The notes under the pieces were generated by a model, which saw only the letters and a list, made by a program, of their open reading frames with translations, searched no databases and was not told the origin of the DNA. A program made the translations under genes and the position numbers. Of a stretch of 64,000 nt of DNA, positions 53,972 through 62,457 are shown piece after piece. Within the stretch, counting starts at the first letter, position 1, and the number at the start of each line of letters is the position of its first letter. This DNA comes from Taishania pollutisoli (lineage in GTDB: Bacteria > Bacteroidota > Bacteroidia > Flavobacteriales_D > Crocinitomicaceae): assembly GCF_014518315.1 (NCBI RefSeq), contig NZ_JACVEL010000001.1, positions 558,001 to 622,000 of the forward strand, read 5' to 3'.

Positions 53972-54912
53972 TGGGAGCAAAACTGGCATATTACCTCCTC
54001 GTTTTCCCGATCTCCAAACTCCCGTTTTGGGGAATTTACCTGTTATCGGACTTATTGTACGGAGTATTCCGGATCTTCCCCTACCGGAAAAAGGTAATTG
54101 AGGGAAATATCCGTCGTTCGTTTCCTGAAAAAACAGACCGGGAAATCAATGCATTGGTTCGGCAATTTTACCGTCATTTTACCGATATTCTGGCAGAGGG
54201 GATCAAAAATCTGAGTATTTCCAAAGAGGAACTTCAACGGCGTTACACGGTAAAAAATCCCAAGGTAATGGAAGAGCTATACCAGCGTCAAAAGAGTGTG
54301 TTGCTTGTTTCGGGGCATTACAACAACTGGGAATGGCTGATCACTTCCCAGAATTTCCAGTTTCCGCACCAGGCGATGGGAATCGGGATGCCGTTGACTT
54401 CCAAATTTTGGGATAAAAAAGTGAACGAACGCCGGGAACGCTATGGAATGATTGTGGTACACGCAAAAAATTTCCGGGAAAAATTTCGCGAGCAGGAAGG
54501 GAATCCGATCGCCATTCTCACCCTTTCCGATCAATCTCCGGGAGACGCCCGTAAAAGTTACTGGATGGAGTTTTTAAACCAACAGACTGCGGTTTTGTTC
54601 GGGGCGGAGCAACTGGCACATGAATATGGTTTCTCCGTTGTTTTTTACCATACCCGAAAGGTCAAACGCGGTTATTATGAACTGGAATTGCAACTCATTA
54701 CCGATACACCGGAAACCATGCAATGGGGCGAAATCACAGAAGCACATACACATTTACTCGAAAAAGCCATTCTGGAACAACCGGCTTATTGGTTGTGGTC
54801 ACACAAACGCTGGAAGCGAACAATTCCGGAAGATCTGGAAGAATTGAAACGCGAGCAAAAACAAAAGTTTGAGGAACGGTTTCCTTCTGTAACCGGAACA
54901 AACAACATTTAA
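53971..54912 (+). CDS. LpxL/HtrB-type lipid A acyltransferase family protein
   Basis: The acyltransferase motif is GHYNNWEW (His-x4-Glu), followed later by a SDQSP segment and RRERYGMIV. The N-terminal hydrophobic stretch (about 10-40) anchors it to the inner membrane. Members add the secondary acyl chains to lipid A or related lipids. It is 313 residues from the ATG at 53971, which shares one base with the rarA stop codon; an earlier ATG at 53959 would extend it by four residues. Tight coupling with rarA is an accident of compact spacing as far as can be told. Confidence 0.88.
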   Translation: MGAKLAYYLLVFPISKLPFWGIYLLSDLLYGVFRIFPYRKKVIEGNIRRSFPEKTDREINALVRQFYRHFTDILAEGIKNLSISKEELQRRYTVKNPKVMEELYQRQKSVLLVSGHYNNWEWLITSQNFQFPHQAMGIGMPLTSKFWDKKVNERRERYGMIVVHAKNFREKFREQEGNPIAILTLSDQSPGDARKSYWMEFLNQQTAVLFGAEQLAHEYGFSVVFYHTRKVKRGYYELELQLITDTPETMQWGEITEAHTHLLEKAILEQPAYWLWSHKRWKRTIPEDLEELKREQKQKFEERFPSVTGTNNI

Positions 54913-54965
54913 GGAATCTGTGGTCGCTTGTATCATCGCACAACTTATATTCTTTCGTTATTTTT

Positions 54966-55052
54966 AAACCACATAGGACTAAAGGAACATAGAGCTATGC
55001 ATAAAGTAGTCATAGTGACACATAGCAGCTCACTTTGTTCGCTGTTCGCAGA
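54966..55052 (-). repeat. Dispersed intergenic repeat, copy B (after the GH92 gene)
   Basis: Read on the minus strand it goes from GTAATC through GAACAGCGAAC and GAGCTGCTATGTGTCACTA, then CATAGCTCTATG, to CTATGTGGTTTA. The stop codon of the GH92 gene is at its proximal end. Copies A and C share the same order of blocks. Confidence 0.65.
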
Positions 55053-57407
55053 TTACTTTACTTTTCTTGGTTTGTTTGACATATAAAATACCAATTCTCC
55101 TCCTTCAATCAGATCAAAATGATTGAGTTCAAAACCGGAAATCAGTTTTCCGTTCCATTCTATTTTATCGACATATACGTTCGCTGTGCTTTGATTTTTT
55201 GTTCGAATGGTCAATGTTCGACCGTTTTCAAATGTTATTACGGCATTTCTTACCGAAGGGCTACCGATTGCGTATGTTGGTGATCCTGGTAGTACCGGAT
55301 AAAATCCCAACGAACTAAAAATGTACCAGGCACTCATTTGACCTGCGTCATCATTCCCGCATAAGCCATCTTCCTTGTCAGAATACATGGTTTTTACAAT
55401 CATTCTTACACGCTCTTGTGTTTTCCATGGTGTATTTGTCCAATTATACAAATAGGGAATGTGATGCCCCGGTTCGTTTCCGTGCACGTAATTACCGATG
55501 ATTCCATCCCGTGTAATATCTTCATTTTTTTCGATGTATTTATCTTCAATGGGGGTTGTAAAAATCTGATCCAAAAACTGGCTGAATGTAGCTTTACCGC
55601 CCATTAAATCTACCATCTTCGGAATGTTCTGAGGCACATACAAACCATAATTCCATGCATTTCCTTCAATAAAACCCTGACCATGCGTATCCATTGGATT
55701 GAACTCCTGCCGGAATTGACCAGTACTCAACTTCGGACGCATGGAACGAATCGACGGGTCAAATACATGTACATAATTCTCGGATCTTTTTACATATTCG
55801 TTTGTTAACGCTGAATTTTCACAATTGCGCGCAATCTGTGCAATACACCAATCATCGTATGCGTACTCCAATGTTTTAGAAACAGATGAGGAACTTAAAT
55901 CCTCAGCGACGTATCCGTTTTTCAGATAAAAATCCAATCCGTCGTAATAACTCAGATTGGAAGAATTAACACATGCTTCCAGTGCTCTGTTTTGATTTAC
56001 ATTGGTTGTTTTCTTTGCAATTGCATCGGCAATAACAGATACCGAATGATACCCGATCATACACCAGTTTTCGTTATTGTAATGGCTCCAGATCGGTAAT
56101 GCATGATGAACACTTTGGTCGTAATGAGCTAACATGGAATGAACCATATCGTTGTTGCGTGTTGGTTGGATCAGGTTATAAAGCGGATGTAGCGCCCGAT
56201 AGGTATCCCACAATGAAAAGATGGAATAATTTTCAAATCCGTCGGATTGATGAATGTTTTGATCCAACCCGCGATAACTCCCGTCCACATCTTCGTAAAT
56301 AACCGGACTCAGCATCGTGTGATACAATGCCGTATAGAATGTTGTTTTTTGCGCTTCTGTTTCTGTTCCGATTTGAATTTTAGATAACTCATGTTCCCAT
56401 TTCTGCTGTGCTTCCTGTTTTGTTTTGTCAAAATCCCAATGATTTACTTCGGTATTTAAGTTATTTAAAGCCCCAGCTGTACTTACATTTGACAAGGCAA
56501 ACTTGACGAGCAATTCTTCTCCTTCTTCCACGTCAAAATCAAAATATGCCCGAATATTTTTACCGGCCATTTCAGGGAAGTTTTTTGTCTCGTCAAATTT
56601 TCGGTAGAATCCGTTGTATTGAATGTGATCGTACTTTTTATGTCCGTAACTACTAATGGGTTTCGAAAATTTCATAACAAAATAAACGGTGCGGGTGCGG
56701 GCCCAACCATTTGTTTGCCGGTAGCCGGAAATGGTCGAATCATTTTCAACACGCAAAAAGGTCCATACGTTTTTATCCTCATAATTGTAAATCGAGTGTA
56801 TGAGATCTAAGACAATGTGTGCTTTCTCTTTTTTAGCGAAGGTATATTTATGAAATCCGACACGTTCCGTCGCTGTCAATTCGGCTTGTATTTGATAGTC
56901 ATCCAGCAATACCTTGTAGTAACCTGCTTCGGCCTGTTCATTCAGGTGTGAAAACTGAGAATGGAATCCACTCTTGGGTGAACCTGCCGAACCTGGCTCC
57001 AGTTTTAATTCTCCGGTTGTGGGCATAAGTAAAAAATCACCTAAATCCGAATGTCCGGTACCGCTAAAGTGTGTATGACTAAATCCAAAGATGGTGTTAT
57101 CATCGTATTGGTATCCGGAGCAGTATTTATAGGTTTCCGGGTTGTATTTCCCGTTTTCAAACATGGGCTCCTGATTGGTTTCGGGACTTAACTGAACCAT
57201 CCCGAACGGTACTGTCGCTCCCGGAAATGTATGCCCCATGTTCTTAGTACCAATCATCGGATTTACATAGTTCACAAACCAAAATTCATTGTAATCATCA
57301 TTCACATTAGCTGTGGCAGTTGTTTTTTGTGCAGAAAGTGTGAGGATCTTAAATGTAAGTATAAAAAAACAGACGATTCCGGATCTATAATTTTGAATGC
57401 GACACAT
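55053..57407 (-). CDS. Secreted GH92-family alpha-mannosidase
   Basis: A signal peptide (about 1-27) is followed by the two-domain GH92 fold over nearly the whole 784 residues. Segments include VNPMIGTKNMGHTFPGATVPFGM near residue 47, DTYRALHPLY near 401, and GNDDAGQMSAWYIFSSLGFYP near 693. These calcium-dependent enzymes remove alpha-linked mannose, mostly from eukaryotic or fungal glycans. There is no obvious sorting domain. It stands between the LpxL-type gene and an MBOAT gene, with dispersed repeats on both sides. Confidence 0.95.
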   Translation of the reverse strand: MCRIQNYRSGIVCFFILTFKILTLSAQKTTATANVNDDYNEFWFVNYVNPMIGTKNMGHTFPGATVPFGMVQLSPETNQEPMFENGKYNPETYKYCSGYQYDDNTIFGFSHTHFSGTGHSDLGDFLLMPTTGELKLEPGSAGSPKSGFHSQFSHLNEQAEAGYYKVLLDDYQIQAELTATERVGFHKYTFAKKEKAHIVLDLIHSIYNYEDKNVWTFLRVENDSTISGYRQTNGWARTRTVYFVMKFSKPISSYGHKKYDHIQYNGFYRKFDETKNFPEMAGKNIRAYFDFDVEEGEELLVKFALSNVSTAGALNNLNTEVNHWDFDKTKQEAQQKWEHELSKIQIGTETEAQKTTFYTALYHTMLSPVIYEDVDGSYRGLDQNIHQSDGFENYSIFSLWDTYRALHPLYNLIQPTRNNDMVHSMLAHYDQSVHHALPIWSHYNNENWCMIGYHSVSVIADAIAKKTTNVNQNRALEACVNSSNLSYYDGLDFYLKNGYVAEDLSSSSVSKTLEYAYDDWCIAQIARNCENSALTNEYVKRSENYVHVFDPSIRSMRPKLSTGQFRQEFNPMDTHGQGFIEGNAWNYGLYVPQNIPKMVDLMGGKATFSQFLDQIFTTPIEDKYIEKNEDITRDGIIGNYVHGNEPGHHIPYLYNWTNTPWKTQERVRMIVKTMYSDKEDGLCGNDDAGQMSAWYIFSSLGFYPVLPGSPTYAIGSPSVRNAVITFENGRTLTIRTKNQSTANVYVDKIEWNGKLISGFELNHFDLIEGGELVFYMSNKPRKVK

Positions 57408-57510
57408 ACTAACGTTTTTGTTGAAATTATCGGAGATATTTTTATCGCAAGATAATAATTTTTATGGAGTTAGGCCGTTCAATTCTGCAGAATCGGAGTC
57501 GAAATACTTT

Positions 57511-57598
57511 AAACCACATAGTACACATAGATACATAGTTGCTATGCATGGTCAATCTAGTGACACATAGCAGCTCATTTCATTTGCTGTTCGATTAC
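57511..57598 (-). repeat. Dispersed intergenic repeat, copy C (after the MBOAT gene)
   Basis: Read on the minus strand: GTAATCGAACAGC, GAGCTGCTATGTGTCACTA, CATGCATAGCAACTATG, CTATGTGTACTATGTGGTTTA. It begins 16 bp after the MBOAT stop codon. About two thirds of the positions match copy B; a CATAG-N3-CTATG hairpin is kept. Confidence 0.65.
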
Positions 57599-57614
57599 TA
57601 TTGGTTTCGTTGAT

Positions 57615-59600
57615 TTAAAACTGGAAGTACACAAAGGTCTTCGATTCACCTGTCATGGCCTGGTACATCAGGAAAATAATGCAGGTTACAGCAATTAACT
57701 GAAGGGGAACAGGAAGTTTGATGAACAAATTCTTGTATGCATCTTTCCACGAAGTGGGTAACCAATGTACAATAAATCCGGCAAGCATGATCCAGAAAAC
57801 TGATTGATAAGTTTGAAGCACCAACACAAATGTATCCCATGTAAATCCAAAGTGATTCCAGATCTGATCTAACATAACTGCGGGCATACCGTCATCTTCC
57901 AGTCGAAACCAGATACGTGTAAAGGTAATGAAGTTGAATGTCAGGAAAATCTTCCAGAAACGCACCAACAGATTGGTTTTGTTCTCATAAGGTGAAATCT
58001 TTTTCCAGTAGTTGAAAATCACCAGGGCAACACCGTTCATGGCTCCCCAGATCACAAAGTTTTCACTTGCTCCGTGCCACAAACCACCTACAACCATTGT
58101 GATCAATAGGTTTAAATCCCGGTACACATTCGTGCGGGCAGACGGGACAAAACGTACAACCACGAGGTAAATGATCATCAATGCGCCATATACATAGAGC
58201 AACTCGTACCATTGGGTAATGAAGATCAGGAAGATAAGAATCAGGAATGTCGCAATAAAGGTTCCGATTCCTCCACTCCTGTTTCCTCCCAGTGGAATGT
58301 ACAGGTAATCCCGCAACCAGGACCCCAGAGATTTGTGCCAGCGTCTCCAGAAGTCAGCTACGTTGATTGCTTTGTAAGGCGAATTAAAGTTCTCCAGCAA
58401 GCGGAATCCCATCAACAAGGACAAGCCGATCGCAATATCGGTATATCCCGAAAAGTCACCGTAAATCTGAAGGGAATATCCCCACATGGCCAACACGCTC
58501 ACAAATCCGGGATAGGTTTCCGGTGCATCCGCAATTTTGTCAATGAAGTGAATCGCAATGTAATCGGCAAGGACTATTTTTTTCAGTAATCCTGTCACAA
58601 TGATAATCACCGCAATGCTGTATTCCTTTTTTGTCAGGTGAAACGGTTGGTGAATCTGCGGAATAAAATCCCTTGCCCGGATGATCGGACCTGCCACCAA
58701 TGCAGGAAAGAACGTCACAAAGAACGCATAATCAAAGATGTTGTGGAGGGGTGCAATCTCTTTTCGGTAAATATCAATGATGTAACTGATTGTTTTAAAG
58801 GTAAAGAAAGAAACTCCTACAGGTAGGAAAATATCGGTTACAAAGGTTGGTTTCCCCAGTAACCAGTTCGCCCATTCGGCAAACATATTGGTGGGCACAA
58901 ATTCCGTCCCGAACATGGTATTGAACGCATCGGTGAAGAAATATGTGTATTTAAAGTATCCCAGAATCAATACATTCAGCGTGACTGCAAACGCTACGAT
59001 CCATTTCTTCGCAGTCTGACTTCCAGCTGCAAAAACCCATTTTCCCAATCCATAATTGAGAAATACCGATACAATCAACAGGAAAACAAACTTATCGGAT
59101 GATTTGTAGTAGAAATACAAGCTGACAGCCGATAGGAAAATAGCCCGGATAAGTGTCTTTTGTTTGAAGTAGGAAAGAATAAAAATAACAGCCAGAAACA
59201 GCAGCCAGATATCAACCGGACGCACCGTAAAATAGATATCAAAGTAGGTAACTTTGAACCAGAAATAGTAGATAACAATTGTATTGAGTACCAGTAAGGA
59301 GAATACCCATCCCCATTTTTTCTGTGCTTTGAACAGGGCATGTAAGAACGCATAATTGAGGATACACAACCCTCCAAAGACAATCAAATCACCATTTTGG
59401 AAGAACCAACTGGTCAGCAAGGCAACAATTGACAGGGTTGTCGTACGAACAAATACGGAAGATTCCAGCAATACATATGCAAGCAGAACGGCAAAAAAGA
59501 AAATCCAGAACTCAGCTCCCGTATAGAGGAACGCCGTTTCCGGATTGAATTGAAATGAGAACACTTCAACGATTCTACTAAAATCCAATGTATTTATCAT
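57615..59600 (-). CDS. MBOAT-family membrane O-acyltransferase (AlgI/DltB-like, long form)
   Basis: This membrane protein has about 14-16 helices. The catalytic histidine lies in GGLWHGASENFVIWGAMNG near residues 506-524. NVADFWRRWHKSLGSWLRDYLYIP near 408 is the family's substrate-channel segment. MBOAT proteins of this group acetylate or acylate exported polysaccharides. It is 661 residues, about 170 more than typical AlgI because of extra N-terminal helices. No AlgJ/DHHW partner gene is adjacent. A TAATTTCG -7-like element is at 59634-59641. Confidence 0.9.
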   Translation of the reverse strand: MINTLDFSRIVEVFSFQFNPETAFLYTGAEFWIFFFAVLLAYVLLESSVFVRTTTLSIVALLTSWFFQNGDLIVFGGLCILNYAFLHALFKAQKKWGWVFSLLVLNTIVIYYFWFKVTYFDIYFTVRPVDIWLLFLAVIFILSYFKQKTLIRAIFLSAVSLYFYYKSSDKFVFLLIVSVFLNYGLGKWVFAAGSQTAKKWIVAFAVTLNVLILGYFKYTYFFTDAFNTMFGTEFVPTNMFAEWANWLLGKPTFVTDIFLPVGVSFFTFKTISYIIDIYRKEIAPLHNIFDYAFFVTFFPALVAGPIIRARDFIPQIHQPFHLTKKEYSIAVIIIVTGLLKKIVLADYIAIHFIDKIADAPETYPGFVSVLAMWGYSLQIYGDFSGYTDIAIGLSLLMGFRLLENFNSPYKAINVADFWRRWHKSLGSWLRDYLYIPLGGNRSGGIGTFIATFLILIFLIFITQWYELLYVYGALMIIYLVVVRFVPSARTNVYRDLNLLITMVVGGLWHGASENFVIWGAMNGVALVIFNYWKKISPYENKTNLLVRFWKIFLTFNFITFTRIWFRLEDDGMPAVMLDQIWNHFGFTWDTFVLVLQTYQSVFWIMLAGFIVHWLPTSWKDAYKNLFIKLPVPLQLIAVTCIIFLMYQAMTGESKTFVYFQF

Positions 59601-59633
59601 AACCTTTTACTTCCGCTGAAATTAGAGCAGGTG

Positions 59634-59641
59634 CGAAATTA
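59634..59641 (-). promoter_or_regulatory. Putative MBOAT gene promoter, -7 element TAATTTCG
   Basis: This matches TAnnTTCG on the minus strand, 33 bp before the start codon. The -33 TTG is missing, so support is weak. Confidence 0.3.
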
Positions 59642-59783
59642 GATAAAAATCTGAATACACTATTTGTTCATCGATAATTCTATGTGATGTTCCATCAATC
59701 GGAGATTCTTTTTGCCACAGATGTACGGATTGATCGTATTGTTATTGGCGTCGGCATCAGAAAATCTATTTCGAAATAAAAAG

Positions 59784-61334
59784 TCACCCTCCTTTTCCTT
59801 CAACAAATCTGAATCCCTGTTGTACAAACTCCTCTTTCGCATTCGGGTTGATAAAATACTTTGTTTCCACCTGGTGGCGACTGTCATTAAAGCCCGGAAT
59901 GGTATCCATCGTAAAAAAAATCCCCCATAAACCACCTATTACGACATCCTCCGGATTCTCCTTGTAGTATTCATTTACACGCTTACAAAATCGTTCGATC
60001 CGCTCCCCTTTTGTCCGGAACGTGGAAGCAGGAATTTCTTTCCCATACAAGTAATTCCACTGGTATTGAACAAAGTTATCGGTTATAAAAACAGCTTTTG
60101 CCCCGCTTTCATGAACTGTTTTATGAAATCCTTCAAATGCGTTGATTTCGTTTACTCCGGCGTCATACCAATGCTGTTTCATTTTAGAGCCGGAAAAAAC
60201 TCCCGCGACAGAAATCAAACACAAAAAACTGATCGTAAGGATCGAAGTTTTCGCTGATCTGGTCGTACATACAGCAACAATCAACCAGAATAGTAATCCG
60301 GTAAATAAACCAATCCAATAACGGGGAGATGCGGTGCCGATTGTTGAAATGAGAATCAGGTACGCCGCAATACTGAGGAAAATCAGTAGATACTGTTTCC
60401 TTTCTGTTGATTTTGAATAAAAAAAGTGCCAAATCAGGTAAATTCCGCTTACAATCAGGAACAATTTAAGTAAAATGTCCCACCAAAAAGGTCGGGGAAT
60501 GTTCATTTCAAAATGGGAAAAACTGCTAAACCCGGCAACTAAACCATGCATTTGTAGTTGTAAATTTTCAATCTGGCTGTTCCAACCCCAGGTTGACTGT
60601 GTCCCTCCCCAATTGGCTTCGTCCAGGTAACCGAACCATCTGAATAATACGACCGTCAGAACAAACCCGGTGAGAATGGTAGCTGATTTTACCAGGATTC
60701 CTTCCTGTTGCCATAACCACCAGGCAATTAATGTGGAAAACGGAAGTAAAATCAACACATGCGATTCAAACGCGATCCCCGAGCAAATTCCGATTAAGAA
60801 TAATTGACCTGCTGACGTCCTCATTCGGAACAGGCAATAGAAAATAATACATACAAATAAAAATGCCGTTACGTAGCCTCCTCTAACCATGCTTCCCCAC
60901 AAATACCAGGTTGGAAAGGTTACCAATAACAGGAGGATTGCGGTAAACAGCCACCGTGGCAATGGATAAGATTGAACGGTTCGCAAAACGAAGGTAACGC
61001 CTAAACTAAACAGCAGTAATCCTCCCAGACGCAATGCCCAGATACCTGGTCCCAATAGCAGTTCAAAAATGGCGGTGGAAAATACTTCAAATGTTGAAAG
61101 TCCGTAATTTTGTCCGGAGAAGTAAAAAGGGAAATTGCTGCCCGCTAACAGGTCTTGCGCCATAATCCCAATGATTGCTTCATCTCCGTCAAACCAAAAG
61201 TTTTTTGACAGAAAATGCGGCAAACGAACGAGAATACTCAATAAAAATATGAATCCCCACCAGAGGAAAAACTTCCGTATTGACTTGTCCGGTTGGGTGA
61301 CCGTTGTAAACAAATATGCCTTCAGCTTTTTCAT
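59784..61334 (-). CDS. GT-C-type membrane glycosyltransferase (PMT/ArnT-like)
   Basis: This membrane protein of 516 residues has about 11-12 helices. In the first periplasmic loop DGDEA (D49-D51-E52) follows helix 1, the position of the catalytic acidic residues in GT-C enzymes that use polyprenyl-phosphate sugars. A periplasmic C-terminal domain of about 110 residues follows the last helix. It probably transfers a sugar to lipid A, protein or polysaccharide in the periplasm. Donor and acceptor are unknown. It lies 183 bp before the MBOAT gene on the same strand. Confidence 0.75.
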   Translation of the reverse strand: MKKLKAYLFTTVTQPDKSIRKFFLWWGFIFLLSILVRLPHFLSKNFWFDGDEAIIGIMAQDLLAGSNFPFYFSGQNYGLSTFEVFSTAIFELLLGPGIWALRLGGLLLFSLGVTFVLRTVQSYPLPRWLFTAILLLLVTFPTWYLWGSMVRGGYVTAFLFVCIIFYCLFRMRTSAGQLFLIGICSGIAFESHVLILLPFSTLIAWWLWQQEGILVKSATILTGFVLTVVLFRWFGYLDEANWGGTQSTWGWNSQIENLQLQMHGLVAGFSSFSHFEMNIPRPFWWDILLKLFLIVSGIYLIWHFFYSKSTERKQYLLIFLSIAAYLILISTIGTASPRYWIGLFTGLLFWLIVAVCTTRSAKTSILTISFLCLISVAGVFSGSKMKQHWYDAGVNEINAFEGFHKTVHESGAKAVFITDNFVQYQWNYLYGKEIPASTFRTKGERIERFCKRVNEYYKENPEDVVIGGLWGIFFTMDTIPGFNDSRHQVETKYFINPNAKEEFVQQGFRFVEGKGG

Positions 61335-61371
61335 CCCGTGAACGAACGTATTCTATCGTACGATCAATCGC

Positions 61372-61896
61372 TCAGACAAACCGTGGATCTACTTCCATCA
61401 TGTGCCCGCATGCTTTGCATGTACGCAGGTCTTCAGAAGCGTAAAACTCTCTGAATCGCGGTAAGAAATCCCGTTCGATGTTTTCTAACGGGAACCGGTA
61501 TTCGTGCAGTTTGTGGTTGCATTTGTCGCAGAACCACATCAGTCCGTCACTCAAATCAGTGTTCTTCCGAACCCGTTCGATTACCAGCCCGACCGTATTT
61601 TCTCCCCGCATAGGGCTGTGCGGAATATTTGACGGCAGCAGAAACATGTCTCCTTCTTTGATGTGGATGTCTTTTGCCTTTCCTTCGTGTTGAATCCTTA
61701 CCGTAATGTCTCCTTCAATCTGGTAGAACAGTTCTTCACTTTCATTGAAGTGATAATCTTTCCGCGCATTCGGTCCTCCGACAATCATCACAATGAAATC
61801 ACCTGCATCAACATACAGGTTTTTATTGCTGACAGGGGGTTTTAACAAATCGCGGTTATCGTTGATCCACTGCTGTAAATTAAAGGGCATTAACAT
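61372..61896 (-). CDS. nbaC: 3-hydroxyanthranilate 3,4-dioxygenase
   Basis: This cupin enzyme opens the ring of 3-hydroxyanthranilate on the way to quinolinate. The iron ligands are H49, E55 and H93. Substrate residues R45, R97 and E107 are all in place. A second metal site of rubredoxin type is made by C123-x2-C126 and C160-x2-C163, as in bacterial enzymes. At 174 residues it has normal length; a start two codons later (M3) is possible. No other kynurenine-pathway gene is visible, so it acts with genes elsewhere. Confidence 0.94.
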   Translation of the reverse strand: MLMPFNLQQWINDNRDLLKPPVSNKNLYVDAGDFIVMIVGGPNARKDYHFNESEELFYQIEGDITVRIQHEGKAKDIHIKEGDMFLLPSNIPHSPMRGENTVGLVIERVRKNTDLSDGLMWFCDKCNHKLHEYRFPLENIERDFLPRFREFYASEDLRTCKACGHMMEVDPRFV

Positions 61897-62011
61897 GGTT
61901 CAAAAAATTAAGAATGAGGAGTAAAAATAACGAATCTTTTTGATTTGCATGCATTTCTTTGACCTGATTCTGACAAAATTCATATTCTGAAAACAAGGTA
62001 TAACTATAGAA

Positions 62012-62043
62012 AAAAACCTGCATCTTTTCTAATGCAGGTTTTT
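62012..62043. terminator. Rho-independent terminator after the HMA gene
   Basis: A perfect 12-bp stem AAAAACCTGCAT/ATGCAGGTTTTT with an 8-nt loop. It lies 26 bp beyond the HMA stop codon and about 115 bp upstream of nbaC. Confidence 0.85.
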
Positions 62044-62068
62044 CTTCCGTAAATCATTGTTGTTCCAA

Positions 62069-62410
62069 TCACTTACTCATACCACCCGGCTGGCAACATG
62101 TCGGCAATGCTTTTTGGGAACTTGCATTTGCAGGAACATCGTCTGCATCGTACCCGGTATCAGAAATAATTTTCCGGATTTCTTCCGCACTGATTTTTTT
62201 CGTTGTGTATGAAACCGTCAGTTTTTTTGTTGCTACGTCCAGTTCCGCATAGCGGATACCTTTGGTATAATTCAGCTTGTCTTCTAAGGTTTTCTTACAC
62301 GTTCCACATTCTGCAGATGTAGCGATTTCAATCGTTTGTGTCTTTTTTTCTTCCTGTGCAAATCCGTTGCCGATGAACAGAAGTGCAAAAATTACCACTA
62401 TATTTTTCAT
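62069..62410 (-). CDS. Periplasmic HMA-type metal-binding protein
   Basis: A signal peptide (about 1-18, ending GFAQ) is followed by a heavy-metal-associated ferredoxin-like domain (about 24-92). Its metal loop is AECGTCKK (C35, C38) and the last strand runs IISDTGYDADD. A C-terminal CC pair (C105-C106) in LPTCCQPGG may be a second ligand site. The canonical M-x-C-x-x-C methionine is replaced (A-E-C). It probably carries Cu+ or Hg2+/Zn2+ in the periplasm. It lies 47 bp after a TonB receptor gene with a hairpin in between. Confidence 0.88.
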   Translation of the reverse strand: MKNIVVIFALLFIGNGFAQEEKKTQTIEIATSAECGTCKKTLEDKLNYTKGIRYAELDVATKKLTVSYTTKKISAEEIRKIISDTGYDADDVPANASSQKALPTCCQPGGMSK

Positions 62411-62425
62411 GTTATTTTGTTTTAT

Positions 62426-62449
62426 CGTGCAGGATGCTCTTCCTGCGCG
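62426..62449. promoter_or_regulatory. Stable hairpin between TonB receptor and HMA genes
   Basis: A 9-bp stem CGTGCAGGA/TCCTGCGCG (one G-T pair), loop TGCTCT. On the minus strand no T-run follows, so it is not a standard terminator for the receptor gene. It could protect the upstream mRNA or dampen readthrough. Confidence 0.45.
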
Positions 62450-62457
62450 GGTTTTTA

